The notes: generated from the sequence alone by a model not told the origin. A DNA stretch of 64,000 bases from Rhodovulum sp. (GCA_002706605.1 PALT01000023.1:19904-83903), one strand, 5' to 3'. Counted from the first letter of the stretch, positions 35,942 through 49,325 are shown. Numbers and translations: made by a program.

Positions 35942-36883
35942 TCAGGCTTGCGCCTGTTTTTCGGTTTCGGATGTAACCGGGCTTGCAACCGGCGCAAGCC
36001 AGTCTGCAGGAACACGGTCAATATATTTACGCACCACGCTGCGATGGATCGCGGCGCGTTTTGATAGGATCGTCAGGCAATGGGCGGCGAGGTCGTAACT
36101 GCCAAAGACGCTATCGGCGGCAAGCGCCATAACCTTGAGTTGATCGTCACTAAGTGCCTCAGGGTCTTCGAGATTGCGAATGTACACCGCATCGCCATCC
36201 AGCAACTGGGACCCACGACGCCGCGCGGCCATGCGCTTTTTCTGGGACGAGCCCAGCATGACCGATTTCTGATGCAGAAACTTGTGAAGGACAAACCCCT
36301 GCGCGCGCATCTCGGCATCGACATCCGCGAACATCGGTTGACCCTCATACATCTGGTAAAAACAAACCTCGGGGATCACCACGACGGCCTGCGACAGGGC
36401 CTCTTTGCCGTTTTGCAACACATCACGCTCGGCGCCTTGAATGTCCATCTTCAGGACATCAATTTTGGGAAGGCTGTCGATGCTATCCAACCCGACAAGG
36501 TCCATCGGGATTTCACGGATTTCGTGTTTGACCCAGAACATCTTGTCCAGAAACGCCGCTGCCTTGGCGCGGATTTTATAGACCGAACTGAGAACCCCCA
36601 TATCGTGTAGATAAAAGGTCGCCGGCCCCGGCTTGCCCACAGCGGCACAAATATAGCGTTGATTTTGCCCCTTTTGCTGATCGAGGATGGCAAAGGCTTC
36701 GGGATCGGGTTCGAACCCCGTCAGGTGCACAAGGTCAAGATCGACCAACACCTGATAGGGAAACCCGCCCTGTGTTTGACGCGCACCGATATCGCAAATC
36801 TCGATCTTGCGATCGAGACCAAGCTGGGTTCCCAGCCAAGCCGCACGTTTGCGGCTGCGTTTATACTCCTCGGGACGGACCAT
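35942..36883 (-). CDS. FkbM-family SAM-dependent methyltransferase
   Basis: A 313-residue protein with the FkbM fold: a SAM-binding start ICDIGARQTQGGF (about 28-40), FEPDPEAFAIL and VLKMDIQGAERDVLQNG. Such enzymes often O-methylate polysaccharides or small molecules, but substrates vary widely. Its start codon overlaps the YbjQ stop (TAATG) and it ends 42 bp before sufC, so it sits inside the Fe-S operon. This is not the usual suf content. It is either a cargo gene riding in the operon or something with an unrecognised link to it. C-terminal about 70 residues after the core are lineage-specific. Confidence 0.8.
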   Translation of the reverse strand: MVRPEEYKRSRKRAAWLGTQLGLDRKIEICDIGARQTQGGFPYQVLVDLDLVHLTGFEPDPEAFAILDQQKGQNQRYICAAVGKPGPATFYLHDMGVLSSVYKIRAKAAAFLDKMFWVKHEIREIPMDLVGLDSIDSLPKIDVLKMDIQGAERDVLQNGKEALSQAVVVIPEVCFYQMYEGQPMFADVDAEMRAQGFVLHKFLHQKSVMLGSSQKKRMAARRRGSQLLDGDAVYIRNLEDPEALSDDQLKVMALAADSVFGSYDLAAHCLTILSKRAAIHRSVVRKYIDRVPADWLAPVASPVTSETEKQAQA

Positions 36884-37194
36884 TAACCCAATACCACCGC
36901 CGTGCCCGAAGCCGACACCATCAGCATGTTGTTGATCACTTCGTAATCCAGATCGACGCCCACGACCGCATTGGCCCCAAGGGCCTGTGCGCGGTCCTGC
37001 ATCTCACCCAGCGCGGTTTCGCGCGCATCGGCCAGTTTCGCCTCATAGCTGCCCGCGCGACCGCCGATCACATCGGTGATCTGGGCAAAGATATCGCGCA
37101 CGATATTCGCACCCATAATGGCCTCGCCGGTGACGATGCCCTTATAGTCCGCGATCTGATAGCCCTCGACCGAGCCAGTGGTAGTGACGATCAT
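36883..37194 (-). CDS. YbjQ/UPF0145-family protein
   Basis: A 103-residue protein beginning [30 protein letters not shown] and ending [33 protein letters not shown], both hallmark segments of the YbjQ (DUF74) family. This is a small homo-pentamer sometimes annotated as heavy-metal binding; its function is unknown. The ATG at 37194 matches the family start; an upstream extension adds unrelated residues. It sits between sufB and the FkbM gene, overlapping the latter by one base. Confidence 0.88.
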   Translation of the reverse strand: MIVTTTGSVEGYQIADYKGIVTGEAIMGANIVRDIFAQITDVIGGRAGSYEAKLADARETALGEMQDRAQALGANAVVGVDLDYEVINNMLMVSASGTAVVLG

Positions 37195-37244
37195 GGCCGT
37201 AACTCCTCGGATTACTGTTGTGACTTCGTTGGCGTAGAAATCGC

Positions 37245-37266
37245 CGAACGGCACAGGTGCCGTTCG
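37245..37266 (-). promoter_or_regulatory. Intra-operon hairpin between sufB and ybjQ-like gene
   Basis: A perfect 10-bp stem CGAACGGCAC-AG-GTGCCGTTCG lies just after the sufB stop on the minus strand, without a T-run. A partial attenuator or mRNA-stabilising element is likely, because the genes after it belong to the same locus. Confidence 0.5.
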
Positions 37267-37272
37267 CCAATT

Positions 37273-38796
<1,524 letters not shown>

Positions 38797-38855
38797 TCGC
38801 GTTTCCTTCCTACCGCCCGTGGTTCGGGCGCCTGTTCGTCTGTTCGTTGTTACGT

Positions 38856-39899
38856 TCACGCCGCGCGGGCGCGGAATTTCTGATGTTGGCTCAGCCATGC
38901 CTTGGCGAACCGGTCGATGTCGTCGCGGGTCGTATCGGGGCCCAGAGACACGCGCAGCGCGCCGGACGCCGCCGCCTCGTCAAAGCCCATGGCGCGCAAA
39001 ACCGCACTGCTGCGCACCTTGCCCGAGGAACAGGCGGACCCTGCGGACACGGCAAAGCCGGCCAGATCCATCTGCATCACTTGGGTTTCGCCCTTCCACC
39101 CCGGGGTGGTGAAATAGGTGGTGTTGGGCAGGCGGTTCGCCCCCGTCCCTACAAAAATAGTATCGGGTGCGCCCGCTGCAATGATCTGCTCCAGCGTATC
39201 GCGCAAGGCAGCGACCGGTTCCCACACCCCATTGGCCAGATCGCGCGCCGCCGCCTCGGCCGCTGCGCCAAAACCGGCGATGCCGATGACGTTCTCGGTG
39301 CCCGAGCGACGTCCCATTTCCTGACCACCGCCACGGATTTGCGCGGCGATATCGGTGCCGCGTTTCAGGACCAGTGCGCCGATCCCCTTGGGCCCGCCCA
39401 GTTTATGCGCAGATACCAAAGCCATGGTCGCGCCGGTCCAATTGAACGCGACGGGAATTTTGCCGAACGCCTGTGTCAGGTCAGACAGGTACAGCCCCTG
39501 CGGAAGGTCCTGTATCACTCCGGTTTCGGAATTCGCCAGTTGCAGGGTCGATGTCGCCGGATCGGCCACGGTCACACGGCCCTCGCCATCTACCGGCAAA
39601 TCGGGCGTGATCCATGCGCCGACCGCATCATGTTCGACCGCCGCACCGTGAATGCCCTGCCCGTTCAGGGCGAGCGCCGCGCCCTCGGTCGCCGAGGACA
39701 CGAACACCACATCCGCCCCGTCCGCACCCAAGGCCGCCGCGACCTGACCACGGGCGCGTTCGACCAGAGACTTGGCCGCGCGCCCCTCGGCATGGACGCT
39801 GGACGGGTTGCCCGCCACATCCATGGCCGCGATCATCGCCTGCCGCGCCTCGGGGCGCAGCGGCGTCGTGGCGTTATGATCCAGATAGGTGCGGGTCAT
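38856..39899 (-). CDS. Cysteine desulfurase, IscS/NifS type
   Basis: PLP-dependent desulfurase of group I; 347 residues. [19 protein letters not shown] at the N-terminus, PLP lysine in [21 protein letters not shown], and the long active-site loop with Cys in [23 protein letters not shown]. The locus therefore has two different desulfurases: this one next to iscR and SufS at the far end. It begins one base after the iscR stop. A shorter-than-usual length (IscS about 400) is typical for the iscR-adjacent copy in Rhodobacterales. Confidence 0.92.
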   Translation of the reverse strand: MTRTYLDHNATTPLRPEARQAMIAAMDVAGNPSSVHAEGRAAKSLVERARGQVAAALGADGADVVFVSSATEGAALALNGQGIHGAAVEHDAVGAWITPDLPVDGEGRVTVADPATSTLQLANSETGVIQDLPQGLYLSDLTQAFGKIPVAFNWTGATMALVSAHKLGGPKGIGALVLKRGTDIAAQIRGGGQEMGRRSGTENVIGIAGFGAAAEAAARDLANGVWEPVAALRDTLEQIIAAGAPDTIFVGTGANRLPNTTYFTTPGWKGETQVMQMDLAGFAVSAGSACSSGKVRSSAVLRAMGFDEAAASGALRVSLGPDTTRDDIDRFAKAWLSQHQKFRARAA

Positions 39900-40361
39900 C
39901 TACGCCTCATCCACCACGGTGAATAGGGTCGGCACCGCCGGACAGGGGGCCAGATCGTTTTCAATCACATCCGACAGGCGGGTCTGATGCAGGAAGACAT
40001 AGACATGGGCGCTTAGGCCTTCCCACAGACGGTTGGTCAGGGATTGCGCCTTACTGCCCGACATGCCGCCGCTTGCGCCCGCGCCGGTGTGCATGGCCGA
40101 CACGGTCTCATCCACCGCGCCAAGGATATCGGCTACACGGATTTCGGACGGGTTGCGCGCAAGGCGATAGCCGCCCCCCGGACCACGCACCGATTCCACC
40201 AGTTCCGCGCGGCGCAGTTTCACGAACAGCTGTTCCAGATAGGGCAGTGAAATGCTCTGGCGTTTTGAAATCTCGGCCAAAGAGGTCAGCGCGCCCGCCG
40301 GTTGCAACGCCAGATCTGCCAGCGCAACCATTGCATACCGCCCTTTGGTACTGAGTTTCAT
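39900..40361 (-). CDS. iscR: Rrf2-family regulator IscR, one-cysteine form
   Basis: Iron/Fe-S-responsive repressor heading the cluster; 153 residues. The winged-helix part (MKLSTKGRYAMVALADLALQ, ISKRQSISLPYLEQLFVKLRRAELVESVRGPGGGYRLAR) is standard. The three-cysteine cluster-binding motif seen around residues 92-104 of E. coli IscR is absent here (the region reads HTGAGASGGMSGSKAQ); only one cysteine, C140 in LAPCPAVPT, exists. An IscR with a single cysteine has been described in Rhodobacter sphaeroides, so this is a lineage feature rather than damage. Confidence 0.93.
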   Translation of the reverse strand: MKLSTKGRYAMVALADLALQPAGALTSLAEISKRQSISLPYLEQLFVKLRRAELVESVRGPGGGYRLARNPSEIRVADILGAVDETVSAMHTGAGASGGMSGSKAQSLTNRLWEGLSAHVYVFLHQTRLSDVIENDLAPCPAVPTLFTVVDEA

Positions 40362-40404
40362 ATGTTTGCCTCTAGCAAAAGGTTGACTGAACGCGGGTGG
40401 CAGC

Positions 40405-40415
40405 TTAGTCAACAA
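40405..40415. repeat. Copy 1 of an 11-bp repeat in the iscR leader
   Basis: TTAGTCAACAA, identical to 40474-40484 in the -35 region. It lies 44 bp before the iscR start and within an inverted pair TTGACT (40383-40388)/AGTCAA (40407-40412). A candidate autoregulatory site. Confidence 0.5.
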
Positions 40416-40452
40416 TCCACCCGAAACCGGCGCGAAACCGGACTTTAGAATT

Positions 40453-40481
40453 GTTCTAGGTTAACCGAGGGATTTAGTCAA
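40453..40481 (-). promoter_or_regulatory. Promoter of the iscR-suf operon
   Basis: On the minus strand -35 TTGACT (40481-40476), 17-bp spacer, -10 TAGAAC (40458-40453). The 11-bp repeat TTAGTCAACAA (40474-40484 on the plus strand) overlaps the -35 box, so a repressor binding it would block the promoter. The leader to iscR is about 85 nt. Confidence 0.65.
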
Positions 40482-40517
40482 CAAATCCCTGCAAGCCGCA
40501 CAACCGAAGAGACGCTT

Positions 40518-41171
40518 ATGCCCGAGGTCATTTTTCCAGGCCCCGAAGGTCGGCTTGAAGGCCGCTATCATCCGCAAAAAGATCGTGACGCACCGATCGC
40601 CATTGTTCTGCATCCCCACCCGCAATTCGGCGGGACCATGAACAACAAGGTCGTCTATAACCTGCATTATGCGTTTTATAACATGGGCTTTACCGTGTTG
40701 CGCTTTAACTTTCGCGGGGTTGGTCGCAGCCAAGGCGAATACGATCAGGGCGTGGGCGAACTGTCGGATGCGGCATCGGCGCTGGATTACCTGCAGTCGA
40801 TGAACAACAACGCCAAGCACTGCTGGGTCGCGGGGTTCAGCTTTGGCGCGTGGATCGGGATGCAACTGTTGATGCGTCGCCCCGAGATCACGGGATTCGT
40901 TTCCGTCTCGCCGCCCGCGAACATGTACGACTTTAGCTTCCTCGCCCCCTGCCCCAGCTCGGGCCTGATCATCAACGGCTCGGCCGACCGCGTGGCCCCG
41001 CCCGCCGACACCCGTGCCTTGGTCGACAAGCTGCATGAGCAAAAGGGCATCACCATCACCCATGAAGAGGTCGAGGGCGCAGGGCACTTCTTTGAAGAGC
41101 CGCACATGGACACGATGATTAACTCGGTCGACACCTATGTGCGTCGTCGCATGACCGAAAACACACGGTAA
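40518..41171 (+). CDS. Alpha/beta hydrolase (YcjY/dienelactone hydrolase-like)
   Basis: A 217-residue single-domain hydrolase. The N-terminus FPGPEGRLEGRYHPQKDRDAPIAIVLHPHPQFGGTMNNKVV carries the oxyanion-side HPHP stretch. The nucleophile Ser is in the elbow VAGFSFGAWIGMQL, and the C-terminal His in VEGAGHFFEEP completes a Ser-Asp-His triad. Substrate unknown. It diverges from iscR and is followed at 6 bp by a small protein gene and then an HD hydrolase, a likely operon. Confidence 0.85.
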   Translation: MPEVIFPGPEGRLEGRYHPQKDRDAPIAIVLHPHPQFGGTMNNKVVYNLHYAFYNMGFTVLRFNFRGVGRSQGEYDQGVGELSDAASALDYLQSMNNNAKHCWVAGFSFGAWIGMQLLMRRPEITGFVSVSPPANMYDFSFLAPCPSSGLIINGSADRVAPPADTRALVDKLHEQKGITITHEEVEGAGHFFEEPHMDTMINSVDTYVRRRMTENTR

Positions 41172-41177
41172 TCCCGG

Positions 41178-41414
41178 ATGAGCGTTGTCGAGGATCTGGC
41201 CGACGCATTGGCCAAAGACACGATTGCCGCCGCCGAGGCGATGGGCGATGACAACCTCATCGCGGACGTCGCCAACGTGATCGGCGCGCGCTCTACCACC
41301 GCCGAAGAGGCGTTCATGACGGCGGTGCGGATCCGCATCGCCGCCGCCAACGGGCGCAAATACCTAGAAGAGCGCATCCGCAAAGCCGCGGCCGAGCTCG
41401 AAAACAAAGCCTGA
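41178..41414 (+). CDS. Small conserved-looking protein of unknown function
   Basis: A 78-residue soluble, Ala-rich, probably all-helical protein (VVEDLADALAKDTIAAAEAM, TAEEAFMTAVRIRIAAANGRKYLEERIRKAAAELEN). No recognised motif. The start is 6 bp after the hydrolase stop with an in-frame stop context and compact spacing to the HD gene (2 bp), so it is clearly part of the operon. Codon use equals that of its neighbours. Confidence 0.75.
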   Translation: MSVVEDLADALAKDTIAAAEAMGDDNLIADVANVIGARSTTAEEAFMTAVRIRIAAANGRKYLEERIRKAAAELENKA

Positions 41415-41416
41415 GC

Positions 41417-42007
41417 ATGCAAGATAACCGACTGATCCGCCAACTGGAGTTTCTGACAGAGGTGGATCAGTTGAAATCCATCCTGCGTGCCTCCCGCCTT
41501 GCCGATAATTCCCGCCACGAAAATTCCGCCGAGCACAGCTGGCATGTGATCCTCTGTGCGCTGGTTCTGGCCGATCAGGCGGGGCCGGATGTGTCCATCG
41601 ACCGCGTAATCCGCATGTTGATCCTGCATGACATCGTGGAAATCGACGCGGGCGACGCCCCGATCCATGGCAGTCACGACGCCGAGGCCCTTGCCGCCGC
41701 CGAAATGGCCGCCGCCGAACGTCTGTTCAATATCCTGCCCGCCGATCAGGCCGCCGAAATGCGCGCCCTCTGGGATGAATTCGAGGCGGCAGAGAGCGCG
41801 GATGCCATATTCGCGAAATCCATCGACCGCGTGCAGCCTCTGTTGCTGAACCTTGCCAATGGCGGGGGCAGTTGGATCGACTACAACGTCTCCGAGGCGC
41901 AAATCGCAACCCGTGTGGGCAGCAAGGTCGCCAAAGGCGCGCCGCGGTTGTGGGAGCACATGCGCGCCCGCATCGCCGCATTTTTCGCCGGTTCCGACGC
42001 GCTCTGA
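41417..42007 (+). CDS. HD-domain hydrolase (YfbR/5'-deoxynucleotidase-like)
   Basis: A 196-residue metal-dependent phosphohydrolase. HD motif residues: H in ENSAEHSWHVILCALVL and HD in RMLILHDIVEIDAGD, followed by an Ala/Glu-rich helical part. The short form with E-H-SWH and HDxxEIDxGD resembles the YfbR/HDDC2 group that removes phosphate from deoxynucleoside monophosphates. Substrate assignment is by family only. Third gene of the short operon after the alpha/beta hydrolase. Confidence 0.85.
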   Translation: MQDNRLIRQLEFLTEVDQLKSILRASRLADNSRHENSAEHSWHVILCALVLADQAGPDVSIDRVIRMLILHDIVEIDAGDAPIHGSHDAEALAAAEMAAAERLFNILPADQAAEMRALWDEFEAAESADAIFAKSIDRVQPLLLNLANGGGSWIDYNVSEAQIATRVGSKVAKGAPRLWEHMRARIAAFFAGSDAL

Positions 42008-42016
42008 TTTTTCTGT

Positions 42017-42036
42017 ATACATTTGCATACATTTGC
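42017..42036. repeat. Tandem 10-bp repeat upstream of icd
   Basis: Two adjacent identical copies of ATACATTTGC, one helical turn each, with a TATA-like start (TGTATACA at 42014-42021). It lies 73 bp upstream of the icd ATG, in the right place for a regulator site. Confidence 0.55.
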
Positions 42037-42108
42037 TTGGGCTAAAGCTTCGACTTTGGTACAAGACCTCATCGACTCAGCATTCAACGCCAGAGACATG
42101 AGGTTGTG

Positions 42109-43323
42109 ATGTCCAAGATCAAAGTTGAAAACCCGATCGTCGAGATGGACGGCGATGAGATGACCCGCATTATGTGGCAGTTCATCAAGGACAAGCTTAT
42201 CCTGCCCTACCTCGATATCGACTTGCTCTATTACGACCTCGGGATTGAGGAACGCGACCGCACCGAAGATCAGATCACCATCGACGCCGCCGAAAAGACC
42301 AAAGAGGTCGGCGTGGCGGTGAAATGCGCCACCATCACCCCCGATGAGGCCCGGGTCGAGGAATTCGGCCTGAAAAAGATGTGGCGCAGCCCCAACGGCA
42401 CCATCCGCAACATCCTTGGTGGTGTGGTGTTCCGTCAGCCGATCATCTGTCGCAACGTGCCCCGTCTTGTCCCCGGCTGGACCAAGCCGATCGTGATCGG
42501 GCGCCACGCGTTCGGCGATCAGTACAAGGCCACGGATATGAAATTCCCCGGCCCCGGCACGCTGACCATGAAATTCGTCGGCGAAGATGGCACCGAGATC
42601 GAGCATGAGGTCTATCAGGCCCCGTCGGCGGGCGTGTTCATGTCGATGTACAACCTTGATCAATCGATCATCGACTTTGCACGGGCGTCGCTGAACTATG
42701 GTCTGTCGATTGGCTGGCCCGTCTATCTGTCGACCAAGAACACGATCCTGAAACAATACGACGGTCGCTTTCTTGAGCTGTTCCAGAAGGTTTATGAGGA
42801 AGAGTTCGCAGAGCGGTTCAAGGCCGCCGGTATCTGGTACGAACACCGCCTGATCGATGACATGGTCGCCTGCGCGATGAAGTGGAACGGCGGGTTTGTC
42901 TGGGCCTGTAAGAACTATGACGGCGACGTGCAATCGGACACCGTGGCCCAAGGGTTCGGCTCACTCGGTCTGATGACGTCCCAGTTGCTGACCCCTGATG
43001 GCAAGATCATGGAGGCCGAGGCCGCCCACGGCACCGTCACCCGTCACTATCGCCAGCATCAGGCGGGTCAGGCGACCTCGACCAACTCGATCGCGTCGAT
43101 CTTTGCGTGGACCGGCGGGCTAAAGCACCGCGCGAAACTGGACGGGAACGATCCGTTGATGAATTTCGCCAGCACGCTTGAAAAGGTCATCGTGGACACG
43201 GTCGAAAGCGGGTCCATGACCAAGGACCTTGCCCTGCTGGTTGGTCCCGATCAGGGGTGGCTGACGACCATGGGCTTCCTCGAAAAGATCGACGAGAACC
43301 TGAACAAGGCCTTGGTGGGTTAA
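42109..43323 (+). CDS. icd: Isocitrate dehydrogenase (NADP-dependent)
   Basis: TCA-cycle enzyme: isocitrate to 2-oxoglutarate with NADP. 404 residues of the eukaryote-like homodimeric type. [23 protein letters not shown] at the N-terminus, then [20 protein letters not shown] (isocitrate Ser/Asn/Arg), [47 protein letters not shown] (metal-binding Asp) and [16 protein letters not shown]. The ATG at 42109 follows an AGAGACATGAGG region; a GTG one codon upstream is an alternative. Confidence 0.97.
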   Translation: MSKIKVENPIVEMDGDEMTRIMWQFIKDKLILPYLDIDLLYYDLGIEERDRTEDQITIDAAEKTKEVGVAVKCATITPDEARVEEFGLKKMWRSPNGTIRNILGGVVFRQPIICRNVPRLVPGWTKPIVIGRHAFGDQYKATDMKFPGPGTLTMKFVGEDGTEIEHEVYQAPSAGVFMSMYNLDQSIIDFARASLNYGLSIGWPVYLSTKNTILKQYDGRFLELFQKVYEEEFAERFKAAGIWYEHRLIDDMVACAMKWNGGFVWACKNYDGDVQSDTVAQGFGSLGLMTSQLLTPDGKIMEAEAAHGTVTRHYRQHQAGQATSTNSIASIFAWTGGLKHRAKLDGNDPLMNFASTLEKVIVDTVESGSMTKDLALLVGPDQGWLTTMGFLEKIDENLNKALVG

Positions 43324-43333
43324 GCCCGCACCC

Positions 43334-43364
43334 GCGCGCCCCGACGAAACGGTTCGGGGCGCGC
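43334..43364 (+). terminator. Probable terminator of icd
   Basis: GCGCGCCCCGA pairs with TCGGGGCGCGC around a 9-nt loop. The following sequence has only a short T stretch, so efficiency is uncertain. Confidence 0.55.
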
Positions 43365-43407
43365 GATTTCGGCTGGACATCGGCGTAAATGGCGGCACAG
43401 TCGGGCC

Positions 43408-44019
43408 ATGCTGTTATCCTCCCCACCCGAGCGGCACACGCTCCTTGACGACATTCAGGGCCTGTTGGTCGGCACCGGATTGGTCGCGCTCTCCGTGACC
43501 CTGTTGCGGGGCGCGGAATTGATCACCGGCCAGATCGCGGGCGCGTCCCTGATCCTTGGCTATGTGGGCGATTGGTCGTTCGGGACGTGGTTTTTCCTGT
43601 TGAACCTGCCGTTCTACGCGCTGGCCATTGTGCGGATGGGCTGGCGGTTCACGGTGAAAACATTCTGCGCGGTCGCCCTGTTGTCGCTGTTCACCGAATT
43701 GATGCCTGCGGCGATCACATTTGAACATCTTTCACGGCCTGTGGCGGGCGTGCTCGGCGGTCTGACCGCCGGTGCGGGCCTGCTTGCGCTGTTTCGCCAC
43801 GGGGCAAGCCTTGGCGGGGTCGGCATTGTCGCCCTCTACCTGCAGGATCGGCACAATATTCGGGCAGGTGTCACGCAATTGATCTTTGATGCGGGGGTGT
43901 TTCTGGCCGCCGTCCTTTTGTTTGATCCCGAAACGGTGTTTTACTCTCTGATCGGCGCGGTGGTTCTGAACATCATCATCGCCACCAACCATCGTCGGGA
44001 CCGCTATATCGCGCGCTAG
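43408..44019 (+). CDS. YitT-family (DUF161) membrane protein
   Basis: A 203-residue inner-membrane protein with five or six helices (LVGTGLVALSVTLLRGAELITGQIAGASLIL, GTWFFLLNLPFYALAIVRMGW, VAGVLGGLTAGAGLLALF, FLAAVLLFDPETVFYSLIGAVVLNIIIA). The GASLGGVGIVALYLQDRHNIRAG loop matches YitT proteins. Transport activity is suspected but unproven for the family. It lies 6 bp before an SMR transporter gene, so the two are probably co-transcribed. Confidence 0.85.
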   Translation: MLLSSPPERHTLLDDIQGLLVGTGLVALSVTLLRGAELITGQIAGASLILGYVGDWSFGTWFFLLNLPFYALAIVRMGWRFTVKTFCAVALLSLFTELMPAAITFEHLSRPVAGVLGGLTAGAGLLALFRHGASLGGVGIVALYLQDRHNIRAGVTQLIFDAGVFLAAVLLFDPETVFYSLIGAVVLNIIIATNHRRDRYIAR

Positions 44020-44025
44020 GTTCAC

Positions 44026-44361
44026 ATGCCCAAACACTATGTCTTTCTTTTCTTTGCGATTTTGACCGAAACCGTCGGCACGACCCTGTTGCCGCTGACG
44101 AACCAGTTCACACGCTGGATCCCCACGGTGGGGGTGGCGGTGGCCTATGGGATTTCGTTCTATCTGCTGTCGAAAACGGTGCAACTGATGCCTGTGGGGA
44201 TCATGTATGCAATCTGGTCAGGCCTTGGGATCGTACTGATCGCGGTCATCGGGTTCTTTGCGTTCGGGCAGCGTCTGGACCTGCCAGCCATCGCCGGAAT
44301 TGGCCTGATCCTGGCCGGAATCCTTGTGATTCACCTGTTTTCTGCATCTTCGATGCACTAA
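44026..44361 (+). CDS. SMR-family small multidrug-resistance transporter
   Basis: A 111-residue four-helix transporter. The essential membrane Glu is E15 in FAILTETVGTTLLPLT (E14 of EmrE). Helix 2 YGISFYLLSKTVQLMPVGIMYAIWSGLGIVL, helix 3 WSGLGIVLIAVIGFFAFGQ and helix 4 AGIGLILAGILVIHLFS are all in place. It works as a proton-coupled antiporter of cationic compounds (drug, guanidinium or osmolyte types exist). Substrate class cannot be decided here. Confidence 0.9.
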   Translation: MPKHYVFLFFAILTETVGTTLLPLTNQFTRWIPTVGVAVAYGISFYLLSKTVQLMPVGIMYAIWSGLGIVLIAVIGFFAFGQRLDLPAIAGIGLILAGILVIHLFSASSMH

Positions 44362-44424
44362 AGGCTGGCCTTTTCTGCGGTTGCACGCTATCGCCCGCGC
44401 AACCCTCCTGAAAAGGCATGACTT

Positions 44425-46245
44425 ATGGAACTGCGCAACATCGCAATCATTGCACACGTTGACCACGGCAAAACGACGCTGGTTGACGAGCTGTTGAAAC
44501 AATCCGGTGCGTTTCGCGAAAACCAGGCCGTGGCAGAACGCGCCATGGACAGCAACGATCTGGAACGTGAACGCGGCATCACCATTCTGGCCAAAGCGAC
44601 CAGCGTGGAGTGGAACAACCACCGCATCAACATCGTCGACACCCCCGGCCACGCCGATTTCGGTGGCGAGGTTGAGCGCATCCTGAGCATGGTTGACGGC
44701 GTTGTCCTGCTGGTTGACGCGGCTGAGGGCCCGATGCCCCAGACCAAATTCGTGACCTCCAAGGCCTTGGCCCTTGGCCTGCGCCCCATCGTGGTCGTGA
44801 ATAAGGTCGACAAGCCCGACGGCGAACCCGACCGCGCGCTGGATGAGGTGTTCGACCTGTTCGCCAACCTTGGCGCGAACGACGAACAGCTAGACTTCCC
44901 GCATCTCTACGCCTCGGGTCGTGCCGGTTGGGCCGACGATAGCCTCGAAGGCCCCCGCAAGGACCTGAGCGCCCTGTTCGATCTGGTCGTCAAGCACGTC
45001 CCTGCCCCCAAGCAGGTCGAAAAGCGCGACGAACCCTTCACCATGCTGGCGACAACGCTGGGCTCGGACCCGTTTATCGGTCGCCTGCTGACCGGTCGTG
45101 TGGAAACCGGCACCCTGAAAACCGGTGACTCGGTCAAGGCCCTGTCGCGCGACGGCAGCCTGATCGAAAACTTCCGCGTGACCAAGATCATGGCCTTCCG
45201 CGGTCTGGCACAACAGCCCATCGATGTGGCCGAAGCAGGCGATATCGTCTCGCTGGCCGGTATGGCCAAGGCGACCGTGGCCGACACGATCTGTGCGCCC
45301 CAAGTCACTGACGCGATCCCCGCCCAGCCGATCGACCCGCCCACCATCACCGTGACCTTTGGCATCAACGACAGCCCCCTTGCCGGTCGTGACGGCAAAA
45401 AGGTCCAGTCGCGTGTGATCCGCGAACGCCTGATGAAAGAGGCCGAGCAAAACGTCGCCATCCGTATCACCGATACCCCCGGCGGCGAAGCGTTCGAGGT
45501 TGCCGGTCGCGGCGAACTTCAGATGGGCGTTCTGATCGAGAACATGCGCCGCGAAGGCTTCGAACTGTCGATCTCGCGTCCGCAGGTTCTGTTCCGCGAC
45601 GAAGGCGGCCAGAAGATGGAACCGATCGAAGAAGTCACCATCGACGTGGATGACGAATACTCGGGTGCCGTGATCGAGAAAATCACCGGCGCACGCAAGG
45701 GCGATCTGGTCGAGATGAAACCGGCCGGTGCGGGCAAAACCCGTATCATCGCCCATGTTCCGTCGCGCGGCCTGATCGGCTATCACGGCGAATTCCTGAC
45801 CGACACGCGCGGCACCGGCGTTCTGAACCGTGTGTTCCACGAATGGGCCCCGTTCAAAGGTCCGATCCCCGGTCGTCGCGCGGGCGTTCTGATCTCGATG
45901 GAGGCGGGCGACGCCGTAGCCTATGCGCTGTGGAACCTCGAAGAGCGTGGCCGCATGTTCATCGGTCCGCAGGCCAAGGTCTACACCGGCATGATCATCG
46001 GTGAGCACAGCCGCGACAACGACCTTGAGGTGAACCCGCTGAAGGGTAAAAAGCTGACCAACGTGCGCGCCTCGGGCTCGGATGACGCGGTCCGCCTGAC
46101 CCCGCATATCGAGTTCTCGCTGGAAGAGGCGATTGCCTATATCGACGACGACGAACTGGTCGAAGTGACCCCGAACGTCATCCGTCTGCGCAAACGCCAC
46201 CTCGACCCGCATGAGCGCAAACGCGCCTCGCGCGCCGCAAGCTAA
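44425..46245 (+). CDS. typA: Translational GTPase TypA/BipA
   Basis: A ribosome-associated GTPase for stress adaptation and large-subunit assembly; 606 residues. G1 [21 protein letters not shown]2 [13 protein letters not shown]3 [18 protein letters not shown]4 [10 protein letters not shown]. It is followed by EF-G-like domains II, III and V and the BipA-specific C-terminal domain ([40 protein letters not shown]). It starts 63 bp after the SMR gene and ends in a strong terminator. Confidence 0.97.
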   Translation: MELRNIAIIAHVDHGKTTLVDELLKQSGAFRENQAVAERAMDSNDLERERGITILAKATSVEWNNHRINIVDTPGHADFGGEVERILSMVDGVVLLVDAAEGPMPQTKFVTSKALALGLRPIVVVNKVDKPDGEPDRALDEVFDLFANLGANDEQLDFPHLYASGRAGWADDSLEGPRKDLSALFDLVVKHVPAPKQVEKRDEPFTMLATTLGSDPFIGRLLTGRVETGTLKTGDSVKALSRDGSLIENFRVTKIMAFRGLAQQPIDVAEAGDIVSLAGMAKATVADTICAPQVTDAIPAQPIDPPTITVTFGINDSPLAGRDGKKVQSRVIRERLMKEAEQNVAIRITDTPGGEAFEVAGRGELQMGVLIENMRREGFELSISRPQVLFRDEGGQKMEPIEEVTIDVDDEYSGAVIEKITGARKGDLVEMKPAGAGKTRIIAHVPSRGLIGYHGEFLTDTRGTGVLNRVFHEWAPFKGPIPGRRAGVLISMEAGDAVAYALWNLEERGRMFIGPQAKVYTGMIIGEHSRDNDLEVNPLKGKKLTNVRASGSDDAVRLTPHIEFSLEEAIAYIDDDELVEVTPNVIRLRKRHLDPHERKRASRAAS

Positions 46246-46250
46246 ACACC

Positions 46251-46277
46251 AAAACGGGGCCCACGCGGCCCCGTTTT
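46251..46277 (+). terminator. Terminator of typA
   Basis: AAAACGGGGCC-CACGC-GGCCCCGTTTT followed by TTT. Strong. Confidence 0.88.
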
Positions 46278-46313
46278 TTTGTGTGCCGCATAAATTGAAA
46301 TTTGAGCGCTGAC

Positions 46314-46346
46314 AAAAAAGGGCCGCATCCGGCGGGGATGCGGCCC
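46314..46346 (-). terminator. Terminator of the DUF1330 gene
   Basis: On the minus strand GGGCCGCATCC-CCGCC-GGATGCGGCCC followed by six T (46319-46314). Strong, and back-to-back with the typA terminator. Confidence 0.85.
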
Positions 46347-46372
46347 GTTTGGCTTTCTGAAATCCGGTTGGA

Positions 46373-46660
46373 TTATTCGGTGATCTCGACGATCACCAAT
46401 TCGCGCTCGGACGCGCCGCGTGCGTGGTCCAATGCGGCCTGATACTCATCGCTGTGATAGCAGGTCTCGGCGGCCTCGACCGAAGGAAAGCGCGCGACGA
46501 CATTGCGCGGGCGCTCTTTGCCCTCAAGCTGTACGAAACGGCCACCACGGGCGATGAACTCACCGCCGTGTTTGGCAATCGCGGGGCCGGCCAGTTCGGC
46601 GTATTTGCCATAGGCGTCGGCGTCCGTGACGGTGACGTGTGCGATCCACAATGCGGGCAT
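46373..46660 (-). CDS. DUF1330-family protein
   Basis: A 95-residue dimeric alpha+beta-barrel protein of the DUF1330 group (ALWIAHVTVTDADAYGKYAELAGPAIAKHGGEFIARGGRFVQLEG, VVARFPSVEAAETCYHSDEYQAALDHARG). The group has no fixed function, though the fold resembles small monooxygenases. It starts 1 bp after the alaS stop, so it is probably read from the alaS transcript. Confidence 0.88.
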   Translation of the reverse strand: MPALWIAHVTVTDADAYGKYAELAGPAIAKHGGEFIARGGRFVQLEGKERPRNVVARFPSVEAAETCYHSDEYQAALDHARGASERELVIVEITE

Positions 46661-46661
46661 G

Positions 46662-49325
<2,664 letters not shown>

